Below, piece after piece: positions 7,829 to 8,447 of a stretch of 8,447 bases of DNA. The DNA is from Bacteroidales bacterium (GTDB lineage Bacteria; Bacteroidota; Bacteroidia; Bacteroidales; VadinHA17). The notes below the pieces were generated by a model. It ran no database searches and was not told where the DNA came from. It saw nothing but the letters and a program-made list of their open reading frames with translations. The stretch is from contig DNOQ01000342.1 in the NCBI GenBank assembly GCA_003501665.1, positions 835 to 9,281 of the forward strand, given 5' to 3'. Every line of letters starts with the position of its first letter. The stretch's first letter is position 1. The translations under genes were made by a program, and so were the position numbers.

Positions 7829-7843
7829 TTAAGAACTTCTTAA
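7829..7843. promoter_or_regulatory. 15-bp palindrome upstream of susC, possible operator
   Basis: The arms TTAAGAA and TTCTTAA are exact reverse complements around a single central C. It lies 94-108 bases upstream of the susC start codon, in a non-coding gap where the operon promoter must be. This size and symmetry fit a site for a dimeric DNA-binding protein, but no regulator gene is in the window and the region is AT-rich, so chance cannot be excluded. Confidence 0.35.
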
Positions 7844-8051
7844 ATGAATAATATTTACAGGATCAGGTTAACTTAAATAACAGGATATATTTTGATAAAA
7901 ATGATACATCATTAATCATCCATGAAAAGTACTAATATTTTGGGAATAAGTCAAATTATGCAGGTTAAATTCCAGATACAAGATATCTTTCGATTTGCCG
8001 GCCCCTGCATTTAACCCCTGAAAGCAGATGAAAGATGTCTGAAAAACTATA
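7844..8051. other. AT-rich intergenic region between the peroxiredoxin gene and the susC promoter region
   Basis: No gene is supported here. The octamer CAGGTTAA occurs at 7821-7828, 7864-7871 and 7961-7968, and ATAACAGG at 7817-7824 and 7877-7884. A second small palindrome (AATGAT, two bases, ATCATT) lies at 7900-7913. I do not see a convincing intrinsic terminator for the peroxiredoxin gene, as no stem is followed by a T-tract on the minus strand. Some read-through toward susC is therefore possible. Confidence 0.45.
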
Positions 8052-8447
8052 TTACCCGGTGTTTCCGGTTACAGCTTTCCTGAAAATCATGAACCATGAA
8101 TACTGATAATATTCTCCGGAATCTTTATTCATCCTTGACATATCTGCTTTAATGGGGAACGGGACCAGAACATCATTTCCTCTGTTCCAGTTAGCCGGTG
8201 TCATTACGTTATGATTATCGGCTGTCTGAATTGCAGTAACCGTTCTCACAAGCTCATCCATATTTCTTCCGACTTCCTGAGGGTAAAAAAATTCTGCCCG
8301 GACTTTATTATCCGGATCAATAATGAATACGCCTCTGACATCACGATTATTATCTGATTCGCGATGGATCATGCCATATAATTTTGCTATAACCAGTTCG
8401 GCGTCATCTGCAATCGGGAATAAGATTTTCTGTCTGGTATTATTATA
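8052..8447 (-). CDS. Peroxiredoxin, Prx6 (1-Cys) type, C-terminal part
   Basis: The last 131 codons and a TAA stop are present; the start and the peroxidatic-cysteine region lie beyond the window. Peroxiredoxins of this group reduce hydrogen peroxide and organic hydroperoxides in the cytoplasm. Recognisable Prx6-type landmarks are LFPIADDAELVIAKLYGMIH near the visible start, VRGVFIIDPDNKVRAEFFYP (with the Arg before VFIID corresponding to the conserved active-site Arg), VGRNMDELVRTVTAIQTAD, and then VMTPANWNRGNDVLVPFP, the start of the 1-cysPrx C-terminal domain. No cysteine occurs in the visible portion, which fits a one-cysteine mechanism without a C-terminal resolving cysteine. The frame continues upstream of the first internal Met (8372) without a stop, so that Met is not the start. 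The final approximately 30 residues (KDSGEYYQYSWFMIFRK and a short VTGNTG tail) are less typical. Its link to the downstream susCD operon looks accidental. Confidence 0.93.
   Translation of the reverse strand, partial: YNNTRQKILFPIADDAELVIAKLYGMIHRESDNNRDVRGVFIIDPDNKVRAEFFYPQEVGRNMDELVRTVTAIQTADNHNVMTPANWNRGNDVLVPFPIKADMSRMNKDSGEYYQYSWFMIFRKAVTGNTG

Noticed and set aside
7963..8016. Inverted repeat GGTTAAAT / ATTTAACC downstream of the peroxiredoxin gene
   Set aside because: The arms are only eight AT-rich pairs around a 38-base loop and no T-tract follows on the minus strand, so it is not a credible terminator.

Overview
The window looks like chromosomal DNA of a Bacteroidota bacterium, probably Bacteroidales or a relative. 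The evidence is a clear SusC/SusD outer-membrane nutrient-uptake pair, a SusD lipoprotein signal with acidic residues after the cysteine, AT-rich leaders without strong Shine-Dalgarno sequences, and moderate GC. I cannot place it at genus level. All five genes lie on the minus strand, so transcription runs from high to low coordinates. No RNA genes, CRISPR arrays, insertion sequences or integrase-type genes were seen.

In transcription order: (1) 8447-8052 is the C-terminal 131 residues of a Prx6-type (1-Cys) peroxiredoxin whose start lies outside the window. (2) 8051-7736 is a 316-base AT-rich intergenic region with a 15-bp palindrome, short direct repeats and a weak promoter candidate for the next gene. 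(3) 7735-4637 is a SusC-family TonB-dependent transporter, followed 30 bases later by (4) 4606-2948, its SusD-family surface lipoprotein. A convincing rho-independent terminator at 2861-2900 closes this two-gene operon. (5) 2860-2608 is a leader region with a 25-base hairpin-forming inverted repeat. (6) 2607-1720 is a secreted protein with a small N-terminal domain holding two cysteines, a Gln/Ala/Pro-rich linker and a C-terminal outer-membrane beta-barrel. (7) 1708-1, only 11 bases downstream, is a large exported protein cut by the window edge. It has a signal peptide, a long helical region, a Trp/Gly-rich module, a carboxypeptidase-regulatory-like beta-sandwich domain and tandem EGF-like cysteine repeats.

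SusC and SusD would act together: SusD caps the SusC barrel at the cell surface and captures a ligand that SusC imports with TonB energy. No glycoside hydrolase, peptidase or regulator lies between the operon start and its terminator, so the substrate cannot be named. The barrel protein and the cysteine-repeat protein appear to form a separate two-gene unit of unknown function. This unit is the least ordinary part of the window. The peroxiredoxin is a housekeeping antioxidant gene with no evident functional link to its neighbours.
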